This document shows, one piece after another, positions 23,108-36,866 of a stretch of 64,000 nt of DNA; within the stretch, counting starts at the first letter, position 1, and every line of letters starts with the position of its first letter. The notes beneath the pieces were generated by a model that ran no database searches, was not told the origin of the DNA, and saw only the letters and a program-made list of their open reading frames with translations. The stretch is from Monomorium pharaonis (lineage: Eukaryota > Arthropoda > Insecta > Hymenoptera > Formicidae), in the NCBI RefSeq assembly GCF_013373865.1, contig NC_050474.1, positions 3,385,561 to 3,449,560 on the forward strand, in the 5' to 3' direction. Position numbers and translations under genes: made by a program.

Positions 23108-25601
23108 CCGTTGTCTTTGAAAAAACTAACGGAGAGATATTTTAATAGAACTAACGCAAAGTGCAAACTTAGAGTTCTCTGCAAACCAGATAAATTGTTT
23201 TTTCTTTGAATGGAAAATTTTTACATTTCAAAAATAAATTCAAGAGAGTAAAGGGAACACGAATAGGAACAATATGAGTAACCGTGAAAGAAATTATGCA
23301 TTGTTGATTCGTTTATATTGGCGACCATCTGGCAACTTGGACGTAAGGAAATGCATAGAGGACGCCATCGCCATCGTCAGTACGACATGTTGTCGTGAAT
23401 GTGTCGGAGGTCAGGTTGGAACGACCCAGCTGAGCCGACGTGGGATATGGCTTTTATAATAAACCCATAATCTGGATGTTCCGTGGGGGAAGCGAAGCTT
23501 TCAGGGCGCCCGATCTACGGGCGGCGGAGCAAGGAGATGCCAAGGCTCTCCTTGTTCGCAGAGCGCATCTCTAATGACGGCATCGCAGAAAGGGTAAAAG
23601 GATATAAACATATTACGAGATAACGAGGGACTACCCGCTGGAAAATGCACTATCCCCGTCCGCTTATACGGTCATATGCATATAAGCACTTCGTTTGATT
23701 AATCCAAACTATGAACGTAAGAGAAGAAGACACGACAGAATTTTTCAAAGAGAAATTTGAACGCTCCCTTTGTCATGGATGAAAGTATAACTAGATTGTT
23801 TTTATAAGTAGTAACGATATAATTTCTATACAGATATGTTTCGATTAAATATGCCAAGTTTATTTGTATAGATAATGACATTAATAAAATTCTCTGAGAC
23901 AGAAAAAACAGTGACAAAAATTGTACCTTTCATTACTCCCAATCCTCCAAATTCGCGACTCGAGAGTACTCGCATGCGATATAAATTACAATGCACATGC
24001 TTCGATGCACATTGTACAATGGAGCGCGCGATATTCGGCTTGTTCGCCGACGTGTTTCGACACTGCGGGATTGACGGGGGAGGGCGAACGAGGGGGAGGG
24101 CCACGGTCTGGCGTGGACATAAATTATGTGGAAATCTCCGGCGAACTAATTATCGATGCAAGCCCGACGCAAGCACGCCTCGTACTGGCACTCGATAATA
24201 CGTGTACGGCTGCAAGCTACACGACGAGGGATTCGTGATCTCCCGACGTCTGCTGTTGATAGCGAACTTGTCAACGCGCGAGTCCCGTTAGCGCCGCGGA
24301 AGACGACGAGGACGATAAGACGCAGACGTGATAAGGAAGTAGGCCATCATTGACGCGGAAACGTGTGCGTTTCAGGTTTAAATCGAGATACAGACCTGTC
24401 AATGGAACAGTACAATGATACGCTCGGCACAATAATATGAATAATGTCTCATTGCAGTTTTAACTGTCGTCGTATCCTGAAGACGACCAATTATGGAAAA
24501 AGAAGCTTTTCTTTGTCGCGCGTTCGCATTAACATATTAATCTCGATGAAAAATGAACAGAAGAAACAGAAAAGAGTAAAATAACAACTATAATAAGAAC
24601 GTAAAAATCTAAAAGATTATGTATCTCCAACTCGTCGTTCATTTATCGCGCAGGGGTTGCGGTCTTTCTTTATTCTCTCTGCTGTTTTTAATTGTCTCCC
24701 TTTTCTTTATCGTTAGAAAATGTCTAGCGATGATTTTCTTGTTCCTCCGAGTAGAATAAAAATTAACTGTCGTCTCGCAATCCGACCTCATGGATCTAGT
24801 CGGAATTGGTGTTAGTACGTGAGCCAACCACGTAACACCGAGCCCCATTAGCTGTCGCTAATCATTCCGCTAATCTATCTTACCGGTCCCTTTTCTCCCT
24901 TCCGGTCCCGTACTCTACATCACCTCCGTCACCCCCGAAGCCCGTCACCGCTACTCCCCGCGCAACTGGTTTAAAGATAACAAATGTCGGGCGTTTAGGG
25001 GCCGCGATTACGACGAGCTATTCGTTTCGCGCGGCAAGCTAGTCAGTTGCTCCTCCTCCCTTCCTCTCAGTCCGAGGAAACTGGAAACCGCACCCTAAAA
25101 CCACCCCGCTGTTCGTTTCAGCAACGATGTTCCTTGTACACCCTAAACGCCGTTGATGATGTCATTACGTCAGGGTGTCGCTGTAATGACGACTAGGGCA
25201 GCTTTTCCTTCCGCTCGTCCCGTCCCGTACATTTGTTAAGGGCTTGACCTATTTCAGGGTTGGCCCCTTTTGCGGAGATTGTGAAAAATGTCGTCTGTCC
25301 GGAACGATAATCTAGGGACGGGCCGAAATCTCCTTTCGCGCCCTCAAGAAGAATAATCAGACTCGTGAATTCTGCGAAACGTGTCCACCCTTTTTCAAAC
25401 CGGTTCACTCTCAGCGTGACGTAATAGATATCTAGATATCTTGTCAGAGATTGTGAAACTTAATCAAATCTCTTTATTCAAAACGTTGTGTCGGCAAAAG
25501 ATCGCAAACTAAATCATTTATGCTTCTTTCAAATATGTATGTTCTTTTAATGTGTCGCGCAGAAATATACGTATATTGAATAGTTTTATGCACTGAGATT
25601 T

Positions 25602-25632
25602 TGTGTGTGTGTGCGTGCGTGCGTGTGTGTGC
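25602..25632. repeat. (GT)n/(GTGC)n microsatellite
   Basis: Imperfect alternating purine-pyrimidine tract of GT units interrupted by GC. Confidence 0.85.
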
Positions 25633-28060
25633 TTCTATTTTAACGCAGACAAGAATTCTCTCGCTGCTTGGAAAATCGCGAGCGCCTGCCGTCTTGTCGG
25701 AAACTGTACAGAAGAAAAAAACGAGACGACACTTCCCAGTAGCATTAAACTTGCAAACGACACGGATATAAATATCCGCTTTTACTGCAGCCCGCGCTTA
25801 AATTATGATTTCCAATGATTTCCGCGTTGTTCGTATAAACTTCGAGTTTCCGTTCCCTCTCCCCTCGAGTCGCAATGCGTTTAATGCATTTCTACGAGCG
25901 TCATTCTACGTAGCGAGTAAGTTCCGCCGAGTTTTGCGCGGATGCAAGTTCGCACTTCAACTTCTAAGCGAGTTCGCGCCCCTATCTGCAGCCGAGCAGC
26001 CGCCCTTCGCGACGAACCGACCAATTCCAGGACCTTAACGTCCGGACGCGCAGGACGCGAGAAACTGAGCGAAACATCTTTGCGCCGAGTGCCGCGCTAT
26101 GTCTGACTCTGCCACTCTGGAGCTCGCTACGAGATTAACTCGCTTGTAATCCTCCTCCTGCCATTAGCGTTCGCCACCTGCTTTGTTCCATTTAGCTCTT
26201 AGCACAGTCAATGAATACGAAATGCCAGGTACGACGCCCATCATCTATCTCGCTCTCTCGACTCGGTAACCAAAAAACAATCCATTACCGTAATAATAAT
26301 TTAGTATACGGTATCTTCCGATACCCATACCTTCGACTATATGATTTGTTAATTTATCTCCTCGTTGTTCCCTATTGTTGAAGATCATCAAAGAAACGCG
26401 TCGTCGCTTACAATTAAACGGCGTACTCGTTTCGTATTCATTCTTAATCGCAGCTAAAAGTGGCTGCAGCCCTCAAATCCGTGATACTTTACATTTGCGC
26501 AAATTTTTCGAATTTACGATTCCGAACTTCCGTTACGAGTTCCGTGCTAGCCCGTAAATTGCCTGACGTTCGATAGAAAGAGTCTCACGTGGCTCGCCTA
26601 TCAATTTTTATTCCCCTTTCCCCTCTCCTCCCGTCGCGTCCCATACGTCAGTATGTATGTATATGTGCACCATATTCGCCGTACGTGCCACGCCGTGTAA
26701 CGCACGTGTACGCATACAAGTCTCTGTGTTTCTCTTGTTCTACTGCTTTTAGTTCCTCCGACCGTCACTCCGGTCGCGGACAATCCTCGCAGTCGGAGTG
26801 TTACCGGATTACAATGTTTGTCGGGGACTGTGCAAACTTCCGCGCTGTTCTGCGTGGTTCCTCCCGCATACGCAGTTACACACGCGCCCACGCAGGCACG
26901 CACGCACGAGCGCACGTACGTGTTGCCGCCGCGAGCTGCAGCGCGTATGGCGCGCGTGTAGCTACCACGCCTCGAGGGATTCCACGAACAATACAAACAT
27001 TGAATCGAATGGCGACGATGCTACGAATTAAAACAAAAATGCGTGCGATTTCCGGCGAAAGCTTCGAAATGAATGCTCGGAAGCCGTAGGCTCGACACGG
27101 CGCGCAAATTGCCGGGGACGGAGCGTTCTCTTTCCCCGTGCCGCGCACCTCTTCCCACCGCACACATTGTTCGCTTGCACTTTTTTTTTCGACATGTAGA
27201 TTGACCGCGAATGCACGGTGATATGTGCCTGCTGCCGTTTTTTTTTTTCCCCCGATGGTACGACAATGCCGTTTCATGCCGATTAAACTGTACTCTGGTC
27301 GGACTACCTTAACACGTCAATTGAGAATTTGACTAAAAAAAGATGGTGAATATATAACGCCGAGAATTTATAAATTCTTTCCAAAAATATGCAAATGCTA
27401 CTTAAACGACACATTCGCTTCTGAAATAAAAGTTCTTTTTCTTTCATAAATAACTTGAGCGCTAAAGGATCAATACTATCGCGAAATTGATAGAAATTAT
27501 CTAGCAAGAAAATTATTATTACCATGAAGAAATTGATAAATCAAAAACGTCGATGATACAATTTAATACCGGTTGTACTCTCATTAATTATAATTTACTG
27601 TCACTAAGGTACGCAGTTTCGCGAGTCGCATGCTTTATGAGCACCAATAACGCGGTGGCTTCCTTCAGCAGTTCAACCGAACTTCAGCGGTTATAACGAC
27701 GCAACAACCACATACAATGGTCGTCATGTGCAGTTGGCGGGAAAGATAGAGAGCAGTTAGACCTTTGGAACTAAGGCGGGCAGCGTGCACACACAAGCCG
27801 AGACGATGAAACTTGACGAAAGTTGAAACACTTGCTAATGAACGGTACACATTACGACGACGCAGAATGCGTCGTCCTCGCGCCATCGGATCTCCAACGG
27901 CAGCTACCAACTATTGCGGACCGAGATTACCGGATGAGTCTACGTGTCCCGAGTTTCGCATTAATCGAGTCAAAACAGTTGTGCCGATTACGATCCGACT
28001 GATGCATCCCGACAAATTCGCAAGATTTGGTTATCACGACATTAATCGATCTAACGGAGA

Positions 28061-29399
28061 ATTCTGATTAGCTTAGGAAGCTTCGAAATGTTTGGATAAG
28101 ACATTTGCAGTTTAGTCAACAATAATAGTCTGATGTTTGAAGTGTGCAACGCGCGGAAAGCACATTGTGTCGACGATGAAATGATATTACGTGCGGCAGA
28201 AACCAGGTTATACGGGCCGCTTATGCGACGTTGCTGTTTAAATGTTTAATGAATTTCTGAGGTCGATATGTTAGCTCTCGAAGTTGCGATTGAACGAATT
28301 TGTTTTTATATCAGCCTGTACAAAATCTTTGTTCAATTATGAAATGTCAATAAAGATTATAAACAGCTACTTTGTGTAAATCTTGGTAATATCTGGGGTG
28401 TTATTTAACGGTCTTAGTACGAAGACAATAAATTACAAACTGCATGAGACGAAATAAGGACGAGTGTGCCAAGAGATATCTTAAATGACGTGCAATATAC
28501 TTGACCTTAATGAGGGCCTTTCTTATGAAGGACTCGCGAACTATCGATAAACTCTTCAGGTTGACTGAAGTATCAATTTCAAGAGACTACCGATTATATC
28601 CTTGAGGTAGTTACAGTCTAGTCGGGGAACTAGCCTAATGTTCTCGAGAACTCATGTTAGTATCGTAACCGAATAATACCCAATTAGGGGCTGCCTTTAC
28701 GAGCTGCATGTTAGCAACACTTTACACAAGACTTTCCCAATTACTGGAACGACGTTTGTTCACATTAAAAGTTCACACGTTTAATCAAGACGGCAACGCA
28801 AAAGTCTTGCGAATTACTCATCGAATCTGGACTCAATTCAATTCTGCTCTCGTAGCTCTCATGAATAGCAATTCGTATTAAGATAAAAGCGGGACCAACA
28901 ATCCACCAGCAGACATCTGCAACCAGGAATGTCATCGAGAGAGAGACCAACGACGAATCGAGTAAAGATGCAGATTAGTGCGAGTCGACGCACGGAATGC
29001 TTAACGAAGACACCCTCTCTCGTCGCTAGTGTCCTAGATCGAGTCTGTGAGTAACCTGTCGGGCCCTTTCAAAGCTTCCGATTCCTGGATTACAGACTTC
29101 CGATTGAATTACGAGGACTGCCCTCTCGGTAAGACGGCCGCGCAAAATATCGATCTTGTTGAACTCACAGTACGCGTTTCTTAGATTTTCGATTATACGT
29201 TGAGAATAGTCGTAACATAGCTGGAGACTGGAATACGTGCGGGATGTCTATTGATCGGATCCATTTACGAAATTTTAATACACTAATGGATTACACGAGC
29301 AATATTGTTCGAATTGCCTCATATATTTCTGTAAGAATTCTATGAGAAAGCTATCTTCGAAATCAATTTCTATCTTTGCTTTTCGCATTAACAATATAT
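28061..29399. other. Noncoding stretch, nothing recognised
   Basis: Few open frames, no simple repeats and no recognisable RNA gene. A let-7-like 9-mer near 28602 was examined and rejected. Confidence 0.4.
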
Positions 29400-30060
29400 A
29401 AGACCCGACTTTATCGATGTTCATTAAGTATATATTTTGGCTTTACAATACCAAGTAAAAGTCAAAATTTAAAAACTGCAAAGCTTCTTAGATCTATTCT
29501 TTTTTTCCTATTAAGCAGATAAAAAATTTATTATTGTAAATATTTAATTTTTGATCCTAAAATCAATTACAAAAAAAAACAGTAAAAAATTTAGCTTATA
29601 ATAATTTATTCAAATCACCTTATTTTGTCATAGTTTTAGGTAAATAACTTTTAGAAGCGTAAGTGATTCCAAATTAATTCAACACAAATAATTAAAATTT
29701 TGTTAGGAAATAAAAAATTTGATTTAATTCGTAATGCTACTTCCTCATTTCAATTTGCAAATAAATACTTCAAAATGCAATTTTACACAAGAATTGAGAA
29801 CAAACAAAAATTAAATAACTTAAATCAATAAGAGAATTATGTTTAAATTTTGCACACATACTCAAACCATAAAAAATTAAAAAATAAACTCTTTTATTTA
29901 TATAACTGCTTTAAAGAGTTTTAATTTTGAAATTATTAACTTTTTAAATTACTTCTTTTAATTTTTTCTAATGTTAGAGCTCTATTTCAATTAATCTCAA
30001 TTTAGTCCGTTTAAAATGTAAAAAAAAACGATTATTACAAATGCTTCGACTATATAGAAA
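29400..30060. other. Very AT-rich block, possible decayed element
   Basis: About 660 bp dominated by A and T runs (AAAATTTAAAA-type strings) with no open frame. No terminal inverted repeats or target duplications could be identified, so its origin is open. Confidence 0.4.
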
Positions 30061-30523
30061 CTTTATTATCTGGCTGAACGCATTCAACGTACAATGAAGA
30101 CGCGCCTGCATTTGCTAATGGCGCAAGATAAAGCGATCTGCCATTGTCGTTCGCGTTTGAAAGCCAGGAGACTATTTCGAACGATATCGATTGTTTAAAG
30201 CGTGCATAGATATCGGTGATTCTTCAGGAAATTATCTCGCGAAAGGCATACCTGGCACGGATTTCAAACGGCCGTTGCCTCGCCTCGACAAAGAAAAGGC
30301 GGCGTTCGTATAGAGACCCGGCTCATTGTTTCATTATGTACAAGGCTATAAATGTAACGATAACGTAGCATTACTTGGGAAACAAAAGTGTCAGGGACGA
30401 GAACGTTAGACGATGAAGGGGGAACAGGATGCGAAGGGACAAGTGTCCTCGCGGTATATCCGCCTTTTAAACACAGTCTTTTATGGGTCGATAATCGATG
30501 CAATTGTCGATATGCGGTTACGG

Positions 30524-30576
30524 AAAGAGAGAAAGAGAGAGAGAGATATAGAGAGAGAAAGAGGAGGAAGAGAAAA
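30524..30576. repeat. Imperfect (GA)n tract
   Basis: GA units interrupted by AA and TATA, continuing into a purine-rich tail. Confidence 0.85.
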
Positions 30577-33500
30577 AATGAGAGAAATAAAAACTCGGAT
30601 AAAGTACAAATGATCTCAGCTTCTTAGAGTTATTTTGCGAGTGTACTTTGCATTCTATGCATACTGACGCACTTAAGGAACGAAAGGAAAGAATTTGAAA
30701 TAATTTTTGCGAAGCTATTTCAGCGACATTCTTGTCCCTATGATTCACGTTTGGTTAAATTCGCGCGTTTGCATATTTCCTCGATGAATCTCAGATCTAG
30801 TCAAACTTGTAATGTACAATATTATAAAAACGTGTAAATATAATTTTCTATTCTTCTTTAATCTTTTCTGATATTTATCCAAATAAAAATTCTCGAGAGA
30901 ATAAGAGTCTAAAAAATGTAAAATAAAATAATAAAGTCGTCTCCAATTCACACAGAACACTGCTGTCGTTTGAAATTTTTGGAGCATGCCACTATCAAAA
31001 TTTGAATTGGAATTGTATGTAGCTCAATTTTCTCACTTCAAATATACGAATTTTATTAAAACCGTAAATTTGATTTGTTCGTCATATTTGCGGTATGTAT
31101 CCACGACTCGGAAAGTATCCACAAGCGCTTCTAGCCGGCAAATCTTATCGTTACATGCACGTGCTAGCTCCGACGTGGATTCAACCGGCACGGAGAACAT
31201 TATTCAGAGGGCGAGAGGACGAGTGGCTTTATTAGAATGTACTCGGAGCTTTAGTACGCGTCCCCGCCTCCGGGTGCTTCCATTGTCCCCCGCGGGAGTC
31301 GGTGGGCAAAGGAGCTTGCTAATATGTTCGTAGGTTGCCCAAATATTCGACCTGTTTGTGTTGGAAGCATTCTCCAACTCGCCGAGTACCTCGTTCGGCG
31401 ATACGGGAATTTCATTCGACCGTCCCGTAATCTCGTTAATATCGATGCGAATGTCCGGAGAATTTTTTAAATTATTGTATCTTTTTAACGACCGAAAAAT
31501 AGTAGTTTTTCATGTGAGATATTTTAGAATCAAAATAATCCAATATATTTTTAAACGTGTAAAAACGTTAAAAATCCGCGAATTACTTTTTACATTCATT
31601 TGTTTTCATATTATTCATTTTACGTTCTTCCAATAGTTGCAATTCTTTCGAAAAAGTTCAGCTTTTCGAAATATTTTTGTTAATTTTTTATATGTCTAAT
31701 GCAATAATACCTGTTTCGCATTTCTCAAAGAGACAAGCCTTGCTGCTATCTCTTTCGTTATGATTCCCGTTTAATTATCCTCATTTCCGTTAGCGCGAAG
31801 TTTGAGATTCGCACCGCAGGGTGCGAAACTTCGGACGTAAAGCCGATACATATCGGAAGAGTGCGGTAATGAAATCTGCCGCGCACCACGACAATCTTCT
31901 GCCGGTCTTTTCACAAAACTTTGCCTTTAATGTTCCAAAATAAAAGGATTCACACAGATATATTGAATCATTATACGAGAATGCGTTCTCCGGGGAATTT
32001 CGAAGATTCTTGTAGAAAACATGAGCTCTGTGAGTATGCACTCTTTGAGAATAGCTCTCTGTGGAGACGATAATGGTATAAGCCGATCGATTTTAACGAC
32101 TTTAATATGAATATCAGTGCGCCTTTACTCGTTATATCTGAGATCCTATCCCAGTATTGCCATCGCAACAGAAAGCTTTCGTTCATCGATTTGCCCAATA
32201 GAATCGAAAAACAACGTATGATTTCTTTGCGATTGTACAAATATGTAAATCTTTCTTCAAACAAATTCCGCAAACGCACACATGTAATACATATGCACAC
32301 GTAGAAAGCAAGTATATATTTATTAATCTCTTTACGTTTATCACATTCGTTTTAATTAACAAGATAAAATGGACATTATAAAATCTATCAATTGTGTTAG
32401 AATTAAAAATGTAAAAAACTGGAAGATCGGTTTGCCTGTTAGACTAAAATTATCCGATATTATTATCCTGAGTAAGTACGACTTTGGCCACGAAAATATC
32501 ACCGTCGCAAATTCCACAAAGTCGTCTTTTTCAGTAAAAGAAGAAACTTCCATTACTCTCGAGAAGAAAAGCTGTGGCGTAGGCCATCGCTCCCGACGAA
32601 TAAAGAAGTTTGGTTCGAATGTTTCCTAGTCTTTGCCACGAGCTGACGAGAAATTCGAGAGGCAATCCCATTTGCGTCCTCCAATCCCTCCCCCTTTCGC
32701 TCCAACTTAGCATCCACCCTGGCTTTTTCTTTTTCTCACGCTCGCGCTCGTCTGCTTTATCTCTCCTTGCCTTGCCGGCAACTCGAACGCGAGAGAAGAG
32801 GCCATGATACTGATGACAGTTTTTACCAAGTTCTTTGAAAACCTAGCCCAGCCTCGCATCACACCTTCAGCAATCTGTTGGACCAGATTATAGCGTGCGC
32901 GTCTTCTTAGTTTCAGTCAGTGACAAGCAGGCCCGGTGACGTCGACATCAACGAGACAAGACGAAGAAACGTCGACGAGAGAACATGAGAGTCGCTTTGA
33001 AGTCCGCATTTCGTCGACAAGGTGGAAATGTCTTTTTTTTTCGGTGCTACAAATATATTTCGCCACGGTCTTCTTACTGCATCATTTTATACGTAGGCGT
33101 AAAGTAGCTTAAACGAAGAACATAATAATGACGAAATAAACAAGGCGGCCAAACGAGAATAGAAGATCATGCCTCGATTATCTTCCATTTCTGTTTGAAA
33201 TTTCCATCCTCGAACTGAATCAGAGTTTCTAGACGAAGATTATCCTGTTGACTCGAGTTATCATAATTCCTGAGTAATGTAATACTTCGGATTGCGCAAC
33301 AGCATCCCTCGTTATAATATTCAGATTGTTTATGCGAGAGCACAGATTCAAACAATAATTCAACAATAATTTAAAGTATATCTTATTTGAAATTATATTA
33401 TATTACTAGAAATAGCTGCGTCTTCGCTTTGAAAATTCGCCGTCTACTTTATTTAATTAAGATCTTCCGTAATATAAGATCTTCCGCTTATCTGTTAATT

Positions 33501-34900
33501 GCGCACTTACTGTGCCATGTTGTAACTTTACAGTTACGGATTCAAGGAAGAGCCAAAAAGAGATCAAGAAAGGAAGATAGAAAAGGGTAGGCCACTCTTT
33601 TGAACTTAAGGAATCTTCAGAAGGTCCGTGAAAAGGCTGGCGGAAGTACAAGTGGCACCATTAAGAAAAGAAGGACTCCTCTCTATTTCGCTCGCGTATG
33701 AGTGCGCATGCATATGCAGAATATATATATAATATATTATATATGCATAGCTTTTTTATTGGAAAAGTTAGCGAAACTTTAATCTCTTGATTCTCCGAAT
33801 CTTGATAAAGCGCGACAATATTGAAAACTCCTTTCTGCTTTAATTGAAACATTATCTTAAATTGTCCATTCACATGAGCATGTAAACGTTACTCTTAATT
33901 TTTAACAGATAAAATAAATCCCTTTTGACAGACAACTCTTTACTATTTAACCATTTTTTCTTTATTCACATTAAAATTACGATCCAAATAAACCCAAAGC
34001 CGAGTATCTTGATTATTATAAAAACATACTTTTTGTAATTCATATTTTTAACATTTTTTTATCGCTTGACAACACAATTTCGGGGCATTTCATATAAAAT
34101 ACAACAAATTAATATCACAAGTTACAACAGATTAATCTGCTTCAGTAAAAACATTTAGGTAACTGAATTAATCTCGTGTGTACTACTATCTGTATACATA
34201 CATATATCTTGATACTACAAACTTGCGTGGTTCGCCAAAGCACAAAGTGTGTAAAGCGAAATGAAACTAACTAAAATCAGTAGCGTTGCATAATATGTAG
34301 TAAAAGCGGTTCTCCAAAGTTGGCGCGATCCCGACATCTCTTGCGTTGGCCCATGGTAAACTTTCAAGGGATAGTTCGAAATAATGTTATATAGAAAATT
34401 TCTCTTGATAATAGAATATAATAATTATTATCTATCACCATATGTGGTCAATTTTTTCCCTTCCTCTATATACCATGTTCCTTTTTTTAAATACGGGTTT
34501 TCTTTTTTTCTTTTTCATACCTCATTCGAACATCTGAATATGATTACGAAAGTGACAGTATATATGTACCAATTAAACATATTGTTATTACGTGTAACAT
34601 ATGTAAAATAAATCTATATAAAATATATCTTTGTGATTTATCGACAAAATAACATCATTTGTTTTTACATATATAATTGGTTAGTTTCAGTGCGTCCAAT
34701 GTGTAATCCCCATTAATTAATTAATAATTTTGATTAATAAAGATATAATATTTACACAAAAAGATTTATGTTCACAGTTACGTGTTATAGTTTATGTGTT
34801 TGCAAAATATATAATAATTAATTAGAGTACACAATATTAGAACCACATGTTTCAATTTAACTTTGATATTTATTATTTCTCATTTGATTATTCTTCAGGG
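30577..34900. other. Noncoding stretch with one possible promoter
   Basis: Mostly AT-rich, including a perfect 20-bp A/T palindrome at 33725-33744 and a 12-bp direct repeat TAAGATCTTCCG near 33458 and 33475. The only promoter-like arrangement seen is at 32887-32918. Confidence 0.4.
32887..32918 (+). promoter_or_regulatory. Candidate core promoter, TATA-like box plus initiator
   Basis: ATTATAG (32887-32893) lies 28 bp upstream of the A in TCAGTC (32913-32918), which matches the arthropod initiator TCAGTY. About 70 bp downstream is an ATG at 32985 opening a 40-codon frame (MRVALKSAFRR...) that ends with TAG at 33107. The spacing fits a pol II promoter, but the TATA box is weak and the frame is not recognised. 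Confidence 0.25.
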
Positions 34901-34904
34901 CAGT

Positions 34905-34910
34905 TTTATT
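34905..34910 (-). terminator. Polyadenylation signal AATAAA for the candidate minus-strand gene
   Basis: AATAAA on the minus strand, 79 nt beyond the TGA at 34990. A second AATAAA lies at 34869-34874. This is the expected distance for an insect 3' untranslated region, but AATAAA is common in AT-rich DNA. Confidence 0.35.
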
Positions 34911-34989
34911 TAATGATGAAAAGGGTAGCAGAATTACAATTACGCGAAACGAAGGATCAGATCCTTCAGCGAGAAACGTGAGATCGGTA

Positions 34990-35086
34990 TCAAAGATCAG
35001 CCATACTCCATGGCAAAGTTTTGTGAATGATACGAGGGACTAGCATTCCTTTGGGATCGTCCCGGTACATCCTGACGCTATAACGC
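34990..35086 (-). CDS. Candidate exon 3 (last) of a predicted secreted protein
   Basis: On the minus strand, CATAATTATTACAG ends at 35087 and is followed by a 97-nt open stretch: one base completing a codon, 31 codons and TGA. The encoded C-terminus contains MYRDDPKGM and PRIIHKTLPW. The entering phase matches the donor of the upstream candidate exon ending at 37743, giving a joined Glu codon. AATAAA follows 79 nt downstream. The same frame stays open upstream to about 35409, but there it is arginine/glycine-rich low-complexity sequence, taken as intron. The PRIIHKT string resembles a motif of GT32-type sugar transferases, but nothing else supports that. The function is unknown. Confidence 0.3.
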
Positions 35087-36828
35087 CTGTAATAATTATG
35101 ATATTCGGTCATGGGATGAGTTTCGTCCCTTCCGTTGATCCATACCCTCCCCTGCCGACCGTGCCTGTCAAACTCCCAACTCCACGATCTCTCTTTCTCT
35201 CTTTCGCCCTGTAAGCCCGACGTAGCGCCACATACGCCCACCCTCGTCGCCAACAGCCCTCCCGCGCTCTCTCGCCCCCCCCCTCCCCCAGGGGGTTGGG
35301 GCGCGGCCGTGTTTGCTCTATCGACCGCCGACGATCCGCGAAGTTGGCCGAACGCGACCGAGCGCCTTCGTGGAGGCGCACACAGCGTATCTCTTCGTTC
35401 GCGTGCCACTCTCTCTTCAGGAAGAGTAGCTATCCCCTTCTCGACCTACCCTCATCCCTTTCTTCCCCATGGTGTATCACGCTCGCCGTGTCCGATGCCG
35501 CGCCGCGTCACGTCGCGTTCTCGTTCGTGTCTGACATTCGTGCCTCTCAGCAGCCACTGCCGAGTTCAAAAGAGATCAAAAGGTAACGGTCGCAGGGCAC
35601 TTTGACTTTTCGAAATCGTCGTGCACGATGGGGATAAGAGAATGCGATGGGATTGCGATCGAAAGCTCTCGCCGAAAGTCGCGACCACCAACCTCCTAAT
35701 TCAGCTTACGTATGGCGACGGAGCGTTCGGTGGGTCGCGATAAAGTTTAAATCTAGACGAACCAAGCGTACCTCTTTTTATACCGAACGTGCGTTGAAAT
35801 CCGTGAAAATTGAAAAATCCAATTTGTTCTCCGTACGATCGGCAATTTTTAAATAAATTGCGAAATTGGTATAAATTTCTTTTTATCTGTAAAATTATAC
35901 TTAAAAATAACTTCCGATTAAATTAGATGTAATATAACAAATTTCTTTTTATTACAAACTACACACATATCACGTTATATGTCGTGTATTGCGAGTTGAA
36001 TTTAAAAAAATCAAATTTATGAGAAATGGAAAATGGACGGGAATAAAATATAATGTATTATATAATAAAAGAGAGCGGCAAAAAAACGCGAGAATTTTTG
36101 CGAAATCTCTATAATTTACACGTAAAATAAAATAAACTAAATATAAAAAACTGGTTAAATAAAATAATCCTTGTTCCACACACACATAACCGAGTATCAT
36201 TTCCAAACTGTTTTAGATTAAATATCGATAAGATGTCTTAACCGTCTTTAATTAAACAACTTTGTAGAATTAAACGCTCTACCTCGACGAAATAACGAAT
36301 TCTAAAGCGGTCGCGTAAAGTTATTAACGCATCGTGGGTTTGCGACTTAATTAACTAACGACAAAGGTTTTGGCGGATACCCACCTGCGTATAGATACGT
36401 GCGTTTATAGCCGCGTTTAACAATGCGTACCGCGCGATGTATGTAATCGAGACGTAATTAACTGAATACGTCTCGAATACAAGTTTGTTACGTAATGCGT
36501 TGAATCATTTCTTTCTTTTTTACTAGTGTGCAATAAATTGAAGCTACATCCGGATGGTTACGGCGATTATTTCGCGTCACCGCTTGTAATTAACAGTGTC
36601 CACGAAAATTATGCTGGCACTGCATAAACAAATATTTAAAAATCACGGTACCATGGACTTTAAAATGGATATTTTACCAAAATTTTAATTCTTTCAATTT
36701 TTTAATTTAATCTTAAAATATACATATTCAATGCAATCTGCAATATTTTATAATTTTGTATTTTAATTATTAAATATTCAGTCTATCAAAAGTAAATGTA
36801 TAGATTTTGAGACGTTTTGTACATTGTG

Positions 36829-36829
36829 C

Positions 36830-36864
<35 letters not shown>
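36829..36864. repeat. (GT)n microsatellite
   Basis: About 17 uninterrupted GT units after GTGCG, within AT-rich DNA in the proposed intron 2 of the candidate minus-strand gene. Confidence 0.95.

Positions 36865-36866
<2 letters not shown>

Larger units (their letters stand above)
22906..28060. other. Noncoding stretch, no gene supported
   Basis: It contains an A22 run (23086-23107) and a GT-rich tract (25602-25632). A GC-richer segment (about 26560-27280) carries overlapping open frames of up to 166 codons on both strands that share no recognisable domain. Confidence 0.4.

Noticed and set aside
26589..27277. Long overlapping open frames (up to 166 codons) on both strands
   Set aside because: The peptides are R/A/T/H-rich translations of GC-rich and CGCACG-type repetitive DNA, occur on both strands at once, and show no domain, start context or splice support.
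28600..28625. let-7-like string TTGAGGTAGTTACAGTC
   Set aside because: Only the first nine bases match let-7, and no pre-miRNA hairpin with a complementary arm is present.
32575..32622. Apparent tRNA boxes (TGGCGTAGG and GGTTCGAAT)
   Set aside because: The spacing of 37 nt is too short, the B box lacks its final CC, and no cloverleaf or acceptor stem can be formed.
35000..35030. PRIIHKT as evidence for a GT32-type glycosyltransferase
   Set aside because: A seven-residue resemblance at the extreme C-terminus, without the DXD motif or the rest of the domain, is not enough.
35135..35605. 156-codon plus frame with proline-rich segment
   Set aside because: GC-rich low-complexity sequence; the frame overlaps the proposed minus-strand intron and carries no recognisable motif. 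A weak 32-nt microexon-like segment (CTCTCAG...GTAACG) at its end is not convincing.
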